Below, one piece after another: positions 10,611 through 21,386 of a DNA stretch of 64,000 nucleotides. Position 1 is the stretch's first letter. Every line of letters begins with the position of its first letter. Below the pieces are notes generated by a model. That model did not search any database and had not been told where the DNA came from. It saw only the letters and a program-made list of their open reading frames with translations. The position numbers and the translations under genes are program-made. The DNA comes from Cladophialophora immunda (lineage: Eukaryota; Ascomycota; Eurotiomycetes; Chaetothyriales; Herpotrichiellaceae): positions 1,219,296-1,283,295 of the forward strand of contig NW_015622543.1 of the NCBI RefSeq assembly GCF_000835495.1, read 5' to 3'.

Positions 10611-11864
10611 CTCTCTGCAAGGTGTTATGCGGTTTAAGACGATTTCAGAGGGTATTGAGTCCATGAGAAGCGTAAAGGTGTCCGATTTTATGCTCTCAAA
10701 CACACACATACGCACTTTCCGAAGTCCGGGCTGGGCGCATGTGAACCTCTTATATTCATCCACGAAAGAGTTGCAGGCTCGGGGACGACTTAGCCACACC
10801 ACGGGGTTCGGTGATGGGAACCCCTGCCTCCTTGGAATCGCTTCTGTTCTGCACGTCTGTTGAAGCGCGTGGCGTCTCGCCAGCAAACGGTCAGCGCTTA
10901 GAGGTCTGAATTGACCTGTCTGAGCATCTTACAAGGCCAGCAGCTTTTTTTTTCCAAGCCAGATTTGTAGCGTACACCACCGAATAGGTGTGCTCTCAAT
11001 ACCTTTATGGTGGCTCTGTCACATGGGAGGCCGCATGCGACCCTAAGTCGATTGTCGACCTGTTAGCCTCTCTCTCTATTTTTGCACCTTATGGTATCGA
11101 AGATGGTGCATCGTAGATTTGAAGTCGGTCCTTTTCGTGTGTCTTCACGGGTGCTTACTTCAGCCTTGTTCTTTGCCTAGATCTCTGTCAGAAGGAACTT
11201 TAGTTTGGTTATGATTAGAGTTGGTGCATAATCATGGACTTCTCCCAACCAACTCTTTGACAACATCTGTCTACATTAGTTCGGCGGCTGGATGGCCAAT
11301 CCAAATGTTAGGCGGCGCCACGATGGGCAATGAGACACCGCACTATGGTTTGTGGCCGCCAGCTGTCTGAGACGTCTCAATGCCCGGGCCACCATTTTGC
11401 TCGATCCGATTCCTTGCTCTTGGTCGATTCAAACAGGCACCCTGTCGCACCGCCGGGCCCAAGGGGAAAAGGAAATTCACGCGGCAGCGCAAGGGCAGGC
11501 AACCTGCCAGGCTCCCTGACGCCCCGTCTGAAATAGATGCCTGGCAGAGAGACAAGTACAAGCAGAGCTGGTCGCAAGGAGCCAGATTAGGCCCAGGAGC
11601 GCTTAGTGATACTCGGCCAAATGCTCAGTTGAAGGAAGCTTAGGTTAAAGCGGCCTTCGCTCACCCACTAGGATCAAACCGTAAAATGGCAGGTTATATA
11701 GTACCTGAGTTATGAGAGCGGTAGGTCACAGTCCCAAACAGGTGCCAAGACTATACGCTTTCTCGCCGGTGGATACTCTCCAAAGTCCATCTGAGCTCCG
11801 AAACCTGAGTAACCCACCTTGCCGCCATTTGATCTGCAGCGTGAATCGTGTCGAGATCGAGGCT
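10611..11864. other. Gene-poor intergenic region
   Basis: Apart from an open frame on the minus strand to 10886 and an equally long overlapping plus-strand ORF (10300-10863), I see no supported gene. ORFs around 11330-11640 overlap each other on both strands and look random. Confidence 0.5.
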
Positions 11865-12923
11865 TTAGACTGAGAAGATTGTGAGTCGCTTGCACACAAA
11901 ATATGCCCAGTAAATCGCAGCCTCTAGACACCTGGCGTCAGTGATGAGATCCCACAGAGGTTGGAAGTGCGTATCCTTACGATCGCGGCTTGGAACCCCG
12001 CTCATATTACCAGCGAGGCGCCCGATGATGACGTTGCTGAAGATCGCCGCCGAAACTCCATACCATGCAGCAAACATCATGAGCACCGGTACCCACGGCC
12101 ACCAGTCCCGGTTCGAGGCCCATTTGTCCTTTTTGAAGAGGATGATCGCCATCGCGATACCGACGTAGCGATCCACAACGACCAATTTCTCGCTGGAGCG
12201 GTAGCTGCCACCCCCGAACGCGGCTGAAATGACACGCATCATCCGTGATGAAAGTCCCATGATGGTGAAAGTCCCTAGAATGGTGGCAGGGGGAGAAATA
12301 AGTAATCCCACCCCAAGGCCGGTAAGACCAACAGGTTCCGAGAAGGCGAGGGAACATAAACCTATCACTCCAAGGGCTAGTCCAATGCTATAAAGAAGCA
12401 GCCACCTTCCCACGTAGGAGGTTGATTTTGAGTCCGAAAGGCTGGCATTGGTGCTGGCATGATCTTCGCCCAGCTGCTGTCGCTCCAAGGCCCTCTTCAC
12501 CCAGGCTGTGTGCGCGGTAAAGCCGCCGAGGCTGAGAGAAAGAATCATTCTCCAGAGTACGACGGCGATGATTTCCCATTGGCTTCGGCATCGGATGGTG
12601 GTGATGATCGCGGTCACGCAGGTTCCGAGCACGCTGGCTGCGGCTAGGCCGAGGTCGAGCAGTCCGCCCTTGAGCCTTCTCTTCGGGAACCATGGGCTAT
12701 ACCCTAGATTGAGGATGACAACGGTATAGATTGTCAGCACATCGGACAGGATACCCAATCCTCCCATTGGCAGCGCGTAACATTGAATGGCTGTCCCGGT
12801 GACATCCCATTCATCAGGTATACCGTCACTTCTAGTAGTTATGGTTATGTTTTGGGATGTCGTATCTTGACTGGACGTGGCCCTGATGTGTGGACCGGCG
12901 GGTGTCATTGTTAGTGCTTTCAC
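11865..12923 (-). CDS. Multi-pass membrane protein of unknown function
   Basis: A 352-codon uninterrupted frame. I do not recognise a characterised family. The protein has a polar N-terminus of about 45 residues, then six to eight hydrophobic segments. Examples are the stretches around YALPMGGLGILSDVLTIYT, LGLAAASVLGTCVTAII, WLLLYSIGLALGVIGL and WWPWVPVLMMFAAWYGV. The hydrophobic segments are separated by short charged loops, as in integral membrane proteins. The last 30 codons (after a possible donor near LWDLI) may be read-through of a 3' intron. It is a neighbour of the nitrilase gene, on the same strand but 1.1 kb away, so no operon-like link is implied. Confidence 0.65.
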   Translation of the reverse strand: MKALTMTPAGPHIRATSSQDTTSQNITITTRSDGIPDEWDVTGTAIQCYALPMGGLGILSDVLTIYTVVILNLGYSPWFPKRRLKGGLLDLGLAAASVLGTCVTAIITTIRCRSQWEIIAVVLWRMILSLSLGGFTAHTAWVKRALERQQLGEDHASTNASLSDSKSTSYVGRWLLLYSIGLALGVIGLCSLAFSEPVGLTGLGVGLLISPPATILGTFTIMGLSSRMMRVISAAFGGGSYRSSEKLVVVDRYVGIAMAIILFKKDKWASNRDWWPWVPVLMMFAAWYGVSAAIFSNVIIGRLAGNMSGVPSRDRKDTHFQPLWDLITDARCLEAAIYWAYFVCKRLTIFSV

Positions 12924-14048
12924 ACGGTCGTGAGCGGGATGACTATTTAACGTGTCCTGTGGCCTCCAGACGTGTCAGCAAAGTCGTACGGCTTCGTGCG
13001 AGAGCACTTACTCCGGCGGCGAGCAATTGCTAGCCCACACGGAACATGCGTCGTTTTGGTCGCCATCTGGCAGGCCGTGAAGTGAGGTCGGGTTCTCGCT
13101 ACCAAGAACTTGACAAATGAACACTGTCTCGACCAAAAGGACGATGTTGAAGATGTGCATCTTCCTTCATATACTTCGGACACGTCTTCTGTTCGCAATG
13201 ACAAGAGAAAAGCTTGTGCCTTATACAATTCCCCGAGTCGACCGTTGACTAGCAAAGCCGGAATCGATTGAGTTTTCCAGTTTATCTTGTCCAGTCCAGA
13301 AAAGGGCGGGCGCCCGTTCTTCATGCAATCCCATCTCAGCCTCAATGCGACCTGGCCCGGGGGTTCTCGGCTGTCAAGTGTTGACCAGTAGCCGCCGGCC
13401 TTCCCGCGTAGGGCTGCGAGACGTGCATGAAACATGTGACGGAGCCCAAGTCAACAGGACCCGTTGAATACAGCAAGCTGCGCCCGTGAGCCCATGTATA
13501 ACTGTCCAAAACTTTCCAGTAGGGGGATCCATTGAGGCAATCGTAGGTCGGGTTACGCTGCCCAAGGCGCACTCACAGTGACAAGAATCCGGGCGCGTAA
13601 ACATGAGATGATCCAGCCACTGGTGATCTCCAGCGAAAAGTTTCGGAGCATTGCAGTAGGTAGACATTTGCTTACGGTATTGGCGAGATCAATCGGACTG
13701 CAACTGAGAGGCCAGAAACCATCTCTCTGGGTCGTGAAGCACCTTACGTCGGTGGCCCTCGTTATTGGCTCCATCGGGGGAGAGACCGGCGAGGCTGAGG
13801 CGAAGAACACCAAGGGGAGCGACGACTCGTGTGGGCAGGTTTCCCGAGACCTCTCCTCTACATCCCACAATCACTGCACGGCGGAATTGATTCTTTGGCT
13901 CACGGAAGATCCTGTGGACTGGCTCGAGAATACAAGGCGATTTCTCATTATTTGCGACTGGAGGTAAAGCCTGCCATCTCATTTGAGACGCCACTAATAA
14001 TCTCAAATTCACCATCTTGAATCCTGAAGGTGGAGCAACTGACACCGA
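12924..14048. other. Intergenic region without a supported gene
   Basis: 1.1 kb between the membrane protein and the nitrilase. Several ORFs of 100-160 codons occur on both strands in overlapping frames (for example 12947-13435 minus and 13578-13967 plus). None has a recognisable motif, and none can be joined into a longer frame. Confidence 0.5.
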
Positions 14049-15463
14049 TCACCCCTTCGACGCATGAACCAGGCCAGCATCCTCGCTCTTGGATTTCGAC
14101 GAAGCTAGAGGTAAATGCAACCCCAGCCTCTCACGCGTGGAGTAGGCGAGGATACTTCCATCTGGTCCTGTCTCCGTGACAAGCTCTTTCCGTCGCGTGT
14201 CGACCAGCAGCCGTATAAGATCAGATCGCATGTATGCACCCCCGAAATCGTTGATGGCTTTAGGCAAGTGCGTCTCGTTCAGGTCGATCTGAGAAGGGGA
14301 GATTGTCACCATCACATGAACGAGAGACGGGTAAGACACATATGAAGTACTTACATCTGCAATCAGTAGGCCCTTGAAGTCTTTGTCTGCTTTGGCCACG
14401 CAGGTCCCGTCAGGCGCATAAATGCGGGAGAATCCGTTGTAATGATCAACATTCGCTTCGACCTCAACACCAGGAGGCGTATTCTTCTGCGCGCCTTCTT
14501 TGCTGATGATTTGGAACGGCGCCAAGGTCCAAGTGCAAGTCTCCATGGCGTATGCCGGAGTGATCTGGTCTGCCCACGCATCTGCCGTGTTTGTCTTCGG
14601 ATCAGGGTCCTTCCTACTGCATTCTCCAGGGCCAAGTGGCCACGCGGCAACGTGGATTTGCTCGCCGCAGGCAGCATTCAAGGACTTGAAGAATGGATTG
14701 AAGTTTTCCCAGCAGTTTAGCTGTCCGAGACGGCCGATGTCCGTCTCTGAGACCGACATAAAGGTGTCTCCAGCTCCATCGCCAAAGACCAGCTTTTCGA
14801 CGTGGGTGGGCTTGATTTTGCGGCGGTGGTTGAGAACATCTCCATTTGGAGCGATCAGAACTTGCGCAAGAAAACAAGTGGCCAGATCGATTTCAGAGAA
14901 TCCAAGGGACACGTAGCTGACCTCTCCGTTAACTTCTGCGCCTCGGTTGCTGGGAGAGGGTACTTAACATGTGATTGTCTTTCGCCGCCTGCCTGATACT
15001 TCTTATCAAGTCGGAGTCCACTTTCAGACTGTTCTCGCGGTATGCCTTGATCAAAGGCAGTGATTCCAAGTAGTTCACCTGGCCATGGTGAGGTCCACGT
15101 ATTCTGTGTGATTGGCATTGACAGACTGACCTTCCAGAGCCAATATGGGTAACCCGGGATCCCTGAGTGCACATTAGTGTGTTTGTTACGTGACTTTTAC
15201 TCGAAGCATACAGGTTTCAGGAAAAGCGACCAATTTGCACCCAGCCTTTCCGGCTTCTTCGATCCAGTGGATAGTCTTCTGGACACTCAGGTCCAGGTCG
15301 AACCACTTCACTTTGGTCAGCTTGCGAGATTACTCCTCTGATGTAGTGGAACAAACGCCCGGCTCATCGACCACCTAGGCAAGTTAGAAAACTCGTGCAA
15401 GTTTCTTACGCGGGGCTGGTAACGTACCACAGCCGCCTTATACTTGTCGAGGGCCAGAGGCAT
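14049..15463 (-). CDS. Nitrilase (C-N hydrolase superfamily, branch 1)
   Basis: Hydrolyses organic nitriles to the acid plus ammonia, probably in the cytosol. Seven exons (15463-15428, 15374-15357, 15305-15212, 15163-15132, 15078-14969, 14916-14355, 14288-14049) give 363 residues, the usual length. The catalytic triad is intact: Glu48 in FPETWIPGYP, Lys130 in HRRKIKPTH and Cys165 in GQLNCWENF. The motif around the cysteine fits arylacetonitrilase or aliphatic nitrilases better than the QCWEH form common in cyanide hydratases, but I cannot assign a substrate. Two tiny exons (12 and 6 codons) near the start are needed to avoid an in-frame TAA. The second intron ends in AAG rather than CAG/TAG. 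It is divergent from the GMC oxidase gene. Confidence 0.88.
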
Positions 15464-16745
15464 CCCGGGGTGTTTCGAACCGATGAATGGTCTTCGACCT
15501 GGAGACTACAAGCCGTTCGTCTAACAGTTCAAAGTGCTTAGAAAGGCGACTTCGAATTCGATAATGCCACCGGTGCAGATATTGAGAAATCTTGCACTCA
15601 TTATATAGTGCACATTCTAGAAGAATTGCCTTCGAATCCAATGCAGTCGAACAGTGCACACATACAAACCCAGACAAAGGGGAAGGGATGACCTCGCCAT
15701 CAATTACTTATTCTGTGCCTTTTCGACCGAGCAACCTTATAGAGAGCTTCATGAAGTTCTAATTATCCAACGGGTTTCCCTCCATGGAGAAGCGAACGGC
15801 GGCGTCCACTCAAACCGCGGGGAAGGGGATTCGCCGTATGTATGATATCTAATACGCTACCCCATTCTGGATATATCATCACTTTCCCAAAAGTTGTCAA
15901 CTCGGCCCTCCGGATCAACTAGTCAATTTTCGGACTTGGGGTGTGCTTACAACGGTAATAATTGTTACTCCGACGCAGCCATTCCCCCAGAGCTGAGTTG
16001 TATCTCCGTGGAGGACAGGCACGAGGCAGAAGGACTGACACGAGCTGCAACATTTTGATCCCGTAATCTGGCTCACATCAGCTAAGCCGTTTCAAGCATT
16101 CCAGACCGAGTTTTTCTCTATTTTCTTGGGCCGGGTACATCTCCGCCAACGGCATAGCGAGCGAAATGTGTATTTCTCCATGTTTGGAGCCGATCAATAC
16201 CTTTTCGGCATGGTTATGGGAATGGACTAAGTTCGTTTTGGAGGGGAGGGTGCGACGAAACAGTCTTTACTGAACCCTCAATTGTACACATATCATGTTC
16301 GGAAGATCAGGAGAAGCCCTCGTTTTATGGGCTGGGGCCATGAAGATGTATGCCAGCAACTTTCCAGTGGTGGCATTGATTAATTCTGCCCCTTTACTAG
16401 CACTATAGAGCCCCATTGGAAGCTGGAGCCAGTGTTTCATGGGGAATGACTCCTCAGGTAGGGTATTCCCCAGCTGGTTTGTCGATTTTTCCAATCTTAC
16501 GCAAGCTGAGTGTGTGTGGTGGAATCAGGTGTATCCTGGCAAATTCTTCTCATATAAGAACAGAGGAAACTGACTCGACCTGACTCTGTCGCTGTCAGAT
16601 CGTTTGGGATCCCTAGACACCTGCCGCATTATTGCAGTATAAGTAGCAAGGGCTGCGCAATGCCCATCTGCTTCCCATGGCTTCCCTCGCGCTCCGACAA
16701 GAGCTTTATCTGTTCTGAACAAGTTACCTAAATTGCGATCGGAAT
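15464..16745. other. Divergent promoter region between the nitrilase and GMC oxidase genes
   Basis: 1.28 kb between two divergent start codons. No supported gene. I looked for CGG-N10-CCG and found none. The sequence is of mixed composition with no obvious repeat. Confidence 0.5.
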
Positions 16746-18833
16746 ATGGAGAACCCTATCCCGGCAACAGCGGACATTGTCGTCGCGGGAGGTACGTTTT
16801 CGTCGTCCCTCATCATTGAGTCCCAGCAGTGCTTCGCATACTATACCAACACTGACGATCGTAAGGGGGTACCAATGGCCTGGTAGTGGCCACTCGACTC
16901 GCGAAAGCTAACCCTGGCCTCTCCATCGCTGTGCTGGAGTCGGGTATCAGCGTCCGTGATGACCCGGCCATTGTGAACCCAGCCATGTATCTTTCGAACA
17001 TTTTGCCAGGCTCCAAAACTGCGGCGTTCTACACCTCCAAGCGCAGTGACTCGCTGGCCGGAAGGGAGTTGGTCATTCCCGCGGGCGGCTGCCTTGGAGG
17101 TGGGAGTGCGGTGAACTTCATGGTCTATTCGCGGCCCCAGGTGATTGACTTTGACGACTGGAGAACCGAGGGTTGGGCGGGAAAGGACATGGTTCCGTTC
17201 CTGAAGGTGGTATGTCTGCGTTGACAAGGGCCGTACAACTACGATGAGAACGCTAACACCACTTCCCCTTCTACTTGGTCAGTATGAAAACTTCCAGGAC
17301 AATGATCCTGGTGTCGACAAGTCTCTGCACGGGTATGGCGGCGAGTTCAGCATATCTCCCGGCACAAACGCTCAAGCCTCCTTCCAGGAAGACTATTTCC
17401 AGGCGTGCCGACAGATTGGGATTCCAACAGTGCCCGATGTCCAAGATTTGAAGACATCACACGCCGTCGGCGTGAGTGCACATCCTCCCCCATATTCTGG
17501 TGAACCACCGCGCTGATTGCAAGTCTAGCGGTGGAACATGTGGATAGATCAGAAGACCGGTCGGAGACAGGACGTGGCTCATCGACTTCTCTACCCGCTC
17601 CTGGACACGCACCAGACCAAGCTGTCCGTGTTCACTGAGATCAAGGTCGTACGGGTCCTGTTCAACGAGCAGAAAAGGGCCACCGGTATCGAATATCTCC
17701 CAGCCGGACCGGACCCTCACGCAAAGCCCTTCGTTATCAACGCCAGAAAGCTCGTCGTCCTTGCCGGTGGGACGTTCGGCACTCCGCAAATCCTTCAACG
17801 CTCCGGGGTCGGGGATGCTCATCGACTCTCCAGGCTCGGCATTGACGTCGTCTCGGACCTGCCAGGCGTGGGCCAGAACTATCAAGACCACCATGTGATC
17901 TTCTACCCGTACAAATCCACCGCGGGCCCATCAGAAACAATGGACGGCATCCTCAGCGGCCGCCTCACGCTTGAAAAGGCGCTCGAGCAGAAGAAAGCGC
18001 AGTCCACCCGTTACGTGCTGGGATGGAACGGCCTCGACTGCGTGGGCAAAATCCGACCTACGCCGAGCGACGAAGCGCTCCTGGGGCCCGAACTCAGGGA
18101 GCTGTGGGAGCGCGACTACCGACCACGCCCGACGCGGCCCCTAATGCTCATGTCCTCCCTGGCCGCATTCGTCGGAGATCACACCGCCATCCCCCCCGGC
18201 CAACACTTCAGTCTAGGTCCTTACACGCCGTATCCCTACTCGCGCGGTTCGATACATATCACGGGCCCCGCGGTTTCCGATCCGCCTGACTTTGACTGCG
18301 GCTTCCTCGGCCACCCGGCCGACGTTCAGAAACTCATATGGGGGTACAAGAAGCAGAGGGAGATCGCGCGACGCATGAGGCATTATCGTGGTGCGCTAGA
18401 AGTCGGACACCCCGTCTTCCCTGACAAGTCCAAGGCCGGGTTCGACTTTGTGGACGAGCAGGACCGGAAGGGCGGGCTCTGCGTGCCAATCGAGTACTCC
18501 GAGCGAGATGACCAGGCGATCGAGCTGTTTATCAGGCAGAACGTCAGCACCGCGTGGCACAGCATGGGAACGTGTGCCATGAAACCCAAAGAGCAAGGCG
18601 GGGTCGTGGATGCGAGATTGAACGTCTTCGGCGTCCAGGGATTGAAGGTTGTGGGTGAGTACCTCGTATGCTCTTATCGTTGGATGTGTGCTGCAAACTA
18701 ATCAAACCCTTGCACAGACCTGTCGATTTGCCCGTCCAATGTCTCCGCCAACACATATGCGACAGCGCTGACGGTGGGCCATAAGGCCGCGTCTCTCATT
18801 GCGAAGGATCTGGGTCTCTCTTATTCCATCTAA
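16746..18833 (+). CDS. GMC-family alcohol oxidase
   Basis: FAD-dependent oxidoreductase resembling fungal methanol/alcohol oxidases, which turn primary alcohols into aldehydes with release of H2O2. Exons 16746-16791, 16866-17206, 17283-17471, 17529-18654 and 18718-18833 give 605 residues, slightly shorter than the roughly 660 of methanol oxidases. Seen: a split Rossmann motif (AGG joined to GTNGL) at residues 14-20, the GMC signature LGGGSAVNFMVYSR, GTFGTPQILQRSGVG, and catalytic His in TAWHSMGTC with Asn in CPSNVSANTY. The tail ends soon after DLGLSYSI. It lacks the ARF-like C-terminus that sends peroxisomal alcohol oxidases to peroxisomes, so another location is likely. Intron 1 ends in AAG. 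The exon 2 donor could be three bases later, adding one Val. Confidence 0.87.
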
Positions 18834-19429
18834 ATTGAGGCCTGTCATCGCCAACGTGACGCGTCTTTCCAATATGGAGGCTGAAGAGGGTCTGGTATTG
18901 CAATTCCGGGAATCCGGACGTTTCTTCCAGAGAAGGCAACTATCATGACAATAAGTAGCAGTTGTCCTACTTCTACCCGCACGAACGAGGAGAGAACTTC
19001 GGACTATGGCTTCTAAAAAGCAACCAGCTCTATAGAGAAAGGTCTACAATTTTGAGTATCGAAGTATCCTCCTAGAATGCGATATTTTGCGTAGTGAAGG
19101 CTAGTCAATAATAAAAATTAGTTCAATGGGAAAGATGATTCCTAGACTTGACGGCACAATGCAGCACAGTGTCCACTGTCAAGTCCAAAGACGGCAGCAC
19201 CACAAGAAGAAATCCGAAATCTAGGGATCATTTGTCTAACTCCAACGATACCAGCCTTTGCGGAGGCCCTCTTTTCCAAATGCGGCGGGAGGTCTTGGCC
19301 AGATGACTGGCAAGGCTGAACTTGGGCGTTTTGTAAGAAACGAGGACAATAAACCGCGAAGTACATAGACAGTTGCGAAATATGAGGTCCCATTTGGCGG
19401 ATTTCTTGCAGCCTAGAGCCACAGACTAA
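18834..19429. other. Convergent intergenic region
   Basis: About 600 bases between the 3' ends of the GMC oxidase and MACPF genes. No supported feature; an AATAAAAATTA stretch near 19109 could serve in 3'-end formation. Confidence 0.5.
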
Positions 19430-21040
19430 CTATTCAAACATGATCGAAAATGCTGTGGCACTTTCATCGCAAATCTGTGGATTTCCGGCAACAGACAGGA
19501 CAGCTCTTGCCTGTTTCCCTGGCTCGAGTTCGGCTTGATAATCGAGAAAAAAGCCCCGCCAGTAAATAACGCCGCACTTCTCGAAGACCGCTCTCTGGTC
19601 GGCTGGTATCAAATTGGCGTCATAACTGGCCATGAGAGATTTGGCCTCCGAGAGCAGTGCACCGGCCAGCACAGGGAAATGAACCACCTCCGGTACATCG
19701 TCATGCCCTAAAATTCGACCCAAGACGGCAGGGGTCGAGACTCGCGTATCTCCCAGAACATTTCCGGTACATGTTCCCAACCCCGGATGGCACCGATAAC
19801 CTTCTGGATAGGGAGTGCGATCTCATTCTTGACAACACGCCAATTCTTGAAGGAAGCGATTGTTGGCGCCCACCTCGGAATGTCAGATCCGATAAGGGTA
19901 TTGCCTCCAGTAGCACTCAATGCTAGATATGGCAAGTTCACATAGTCCTTTTCAGCTGAAGCGTCTTCTGTGCCTTTCTTTCTTGGGTACTGAAAACCAA
20001 TAGCAGCATAAGGTGCATTGACCTTGGCCCCGACAGCCCATCGTATTGCATCTTGTTTCTCTGCATTGTTCTGCCCGTCCACAGCGCCAGCAAATTTTGT
20101 CGTCGTCTGCTGTCCACCGAGCAGCACAGATGTCACGAAGACGTGGCCGAAGCGTTTGTAGAACCTTTGAAGTGCGGCGAAGGATGGTTCTAGCCGAAGA
20201 TTGTCAAGCTCTATGGCACAGACTTTGGACACCTGCAATTCATCCTCGTCCAAGATGATCCTTGCACGAGGGTAAATATAGGCAGCGTGGTACTCCTGAT
20301 CTTGTGATTGGATCCAAATATCGTTCATCTTCGTCTTTTCACCTTCTCGGCTAAATACTGGTCCAAGGAAGTTACCGGCTGATAGATTAGTCTCGATGCA
20401 TCGCTTGGAGAATGCATTGCGGGCCAGGGAGCGTTGCAGGTCGTTCTGAGTTCCGTAGACCTCGACCAATGTGCCATCCTCTACCTGGAAGCAAGGCATT
20501 TGAGTGTCACGTGTATTACCTGGCTGAATACGAAGATCGAACGCGTTCTGACGAGCGCGAACAACATCTTGGTTCTCTTGACGGATCTGGAAGCCATGTA
20601 GCAGCTGGTTAATCTGTAGGACTTTACTCCAGCTAGCCGCGTCGAGGTCGGTAGCGTTGCTGCTCCTGTGAGGCCAAATCTCTCCTTGAAGGTTTTAGCA
20701 CGTACTTGTACATCACCGACTCTGCAGCCTCTCCACAGCCAGACACGAGTTCAGGGTACGATAGAGGGGCGCGAGGAACTACATTGGAGGTCTGAGCACC
20801 CACTCCTGGCTGATCGATTGCTGCCGCATCGACAGGCTGCGCCGTCCAGGCCGGTCTGACGTTGACAGAGGTTGCCGTCTGCGCGGCAGGGATCAAGCTG
20901 CCTCTGGGAGGCAGCGGATCTGGGACCGAGTAGATGGACTGCATGATTCCTTCCAGCTGGAGTGCTGGAAAGTGCTGGAAAGTGCTATACTCTTCTGCAG
21001 AGTAAGGACGGACGGATGAGAACAAGGCAAGAACTGCCAT
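19430..21040 (-). CDS. MACPF (perforin-like) domain protein
   Basis: Three exons (21040-20706, 20665-19782, 19707-19430) join in frame to about 498 residues. The central part has the MACPF hallmark: an aromatic-rich FYKRFGHVFVTSVLLGGQQTT segment, in which a glycine-histidine pair is followed by a strand and a double glycine, around residues 240-260. Upstream are helical SWSKVLQINQLLHGFQIRQ and an FLGPVF segment typical of fungal members. I see no N-terminal secretion signal; the start contains a mildly hydrophobic MAVLALFSSV only. Fungal MACPF proteins range from pore-formers to proteins with developmental or unknown roles, so no toxic activity is claimed. The exon 2 donor GTTGGG is weak, but it is the only one I found that restores the frame. 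Confidence 0.75.
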
Positions 21041-21386
21041 CAGGCTGAGGTGTTCGTGATATGCTCCGTGACGCTCAGCCGCACTCGGCTGGGTTAAGGT
21101 TTGGCGCCCTCTCTAATTGGCTAGGTCGCCCTCTACATATCATACGGTAGATGGAATACATGGATGAATCGAGTCTAGTTGCACGAAGCTCTTATGTCGT
21201 CGAATCATCCTATCGACGCAAATATAAAGAATCAAGTATGTTGAGTCGGAGCGAGGGCAGGAACAAGAGTAAAATTATCTTCAGAATTTTAATATACCTC
21301 AGCACCCGTATACCATTAAAGATGCCACAGTCCGGCACCGGACCACCGGCAATATAAGAGAAGTACTTACCTGAAGTACGTCTAGT
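21041..21386. other. Intergenic region upstream of the MACPF gene
   Basis: 346 bases upstream of the MACPF start and downstream of the SelO stop. Nothing recognised. Confidence 0.5.

Noticed and set aside
10300..10863. 187-codon plus-strand ORF
   Set aside because: No motif and overlaps the minus-strand fragment that resembles SNTX N-termini; composition looks like a complement of that frame.
12947..13967. Several 100-160-codon ORFs between the membrane protein and the nitrilase
   Set aside because: They overlap on both strands, change frame without usable introns and contain no motif I recognise.
28..19000. Classical secondary-metabolite gene cluster
   Set aside because: No polyketide synthase, NRPS, terpene synthase or dimethylallyl transferase backbone gene occurs, so a catabolic reading fits better.
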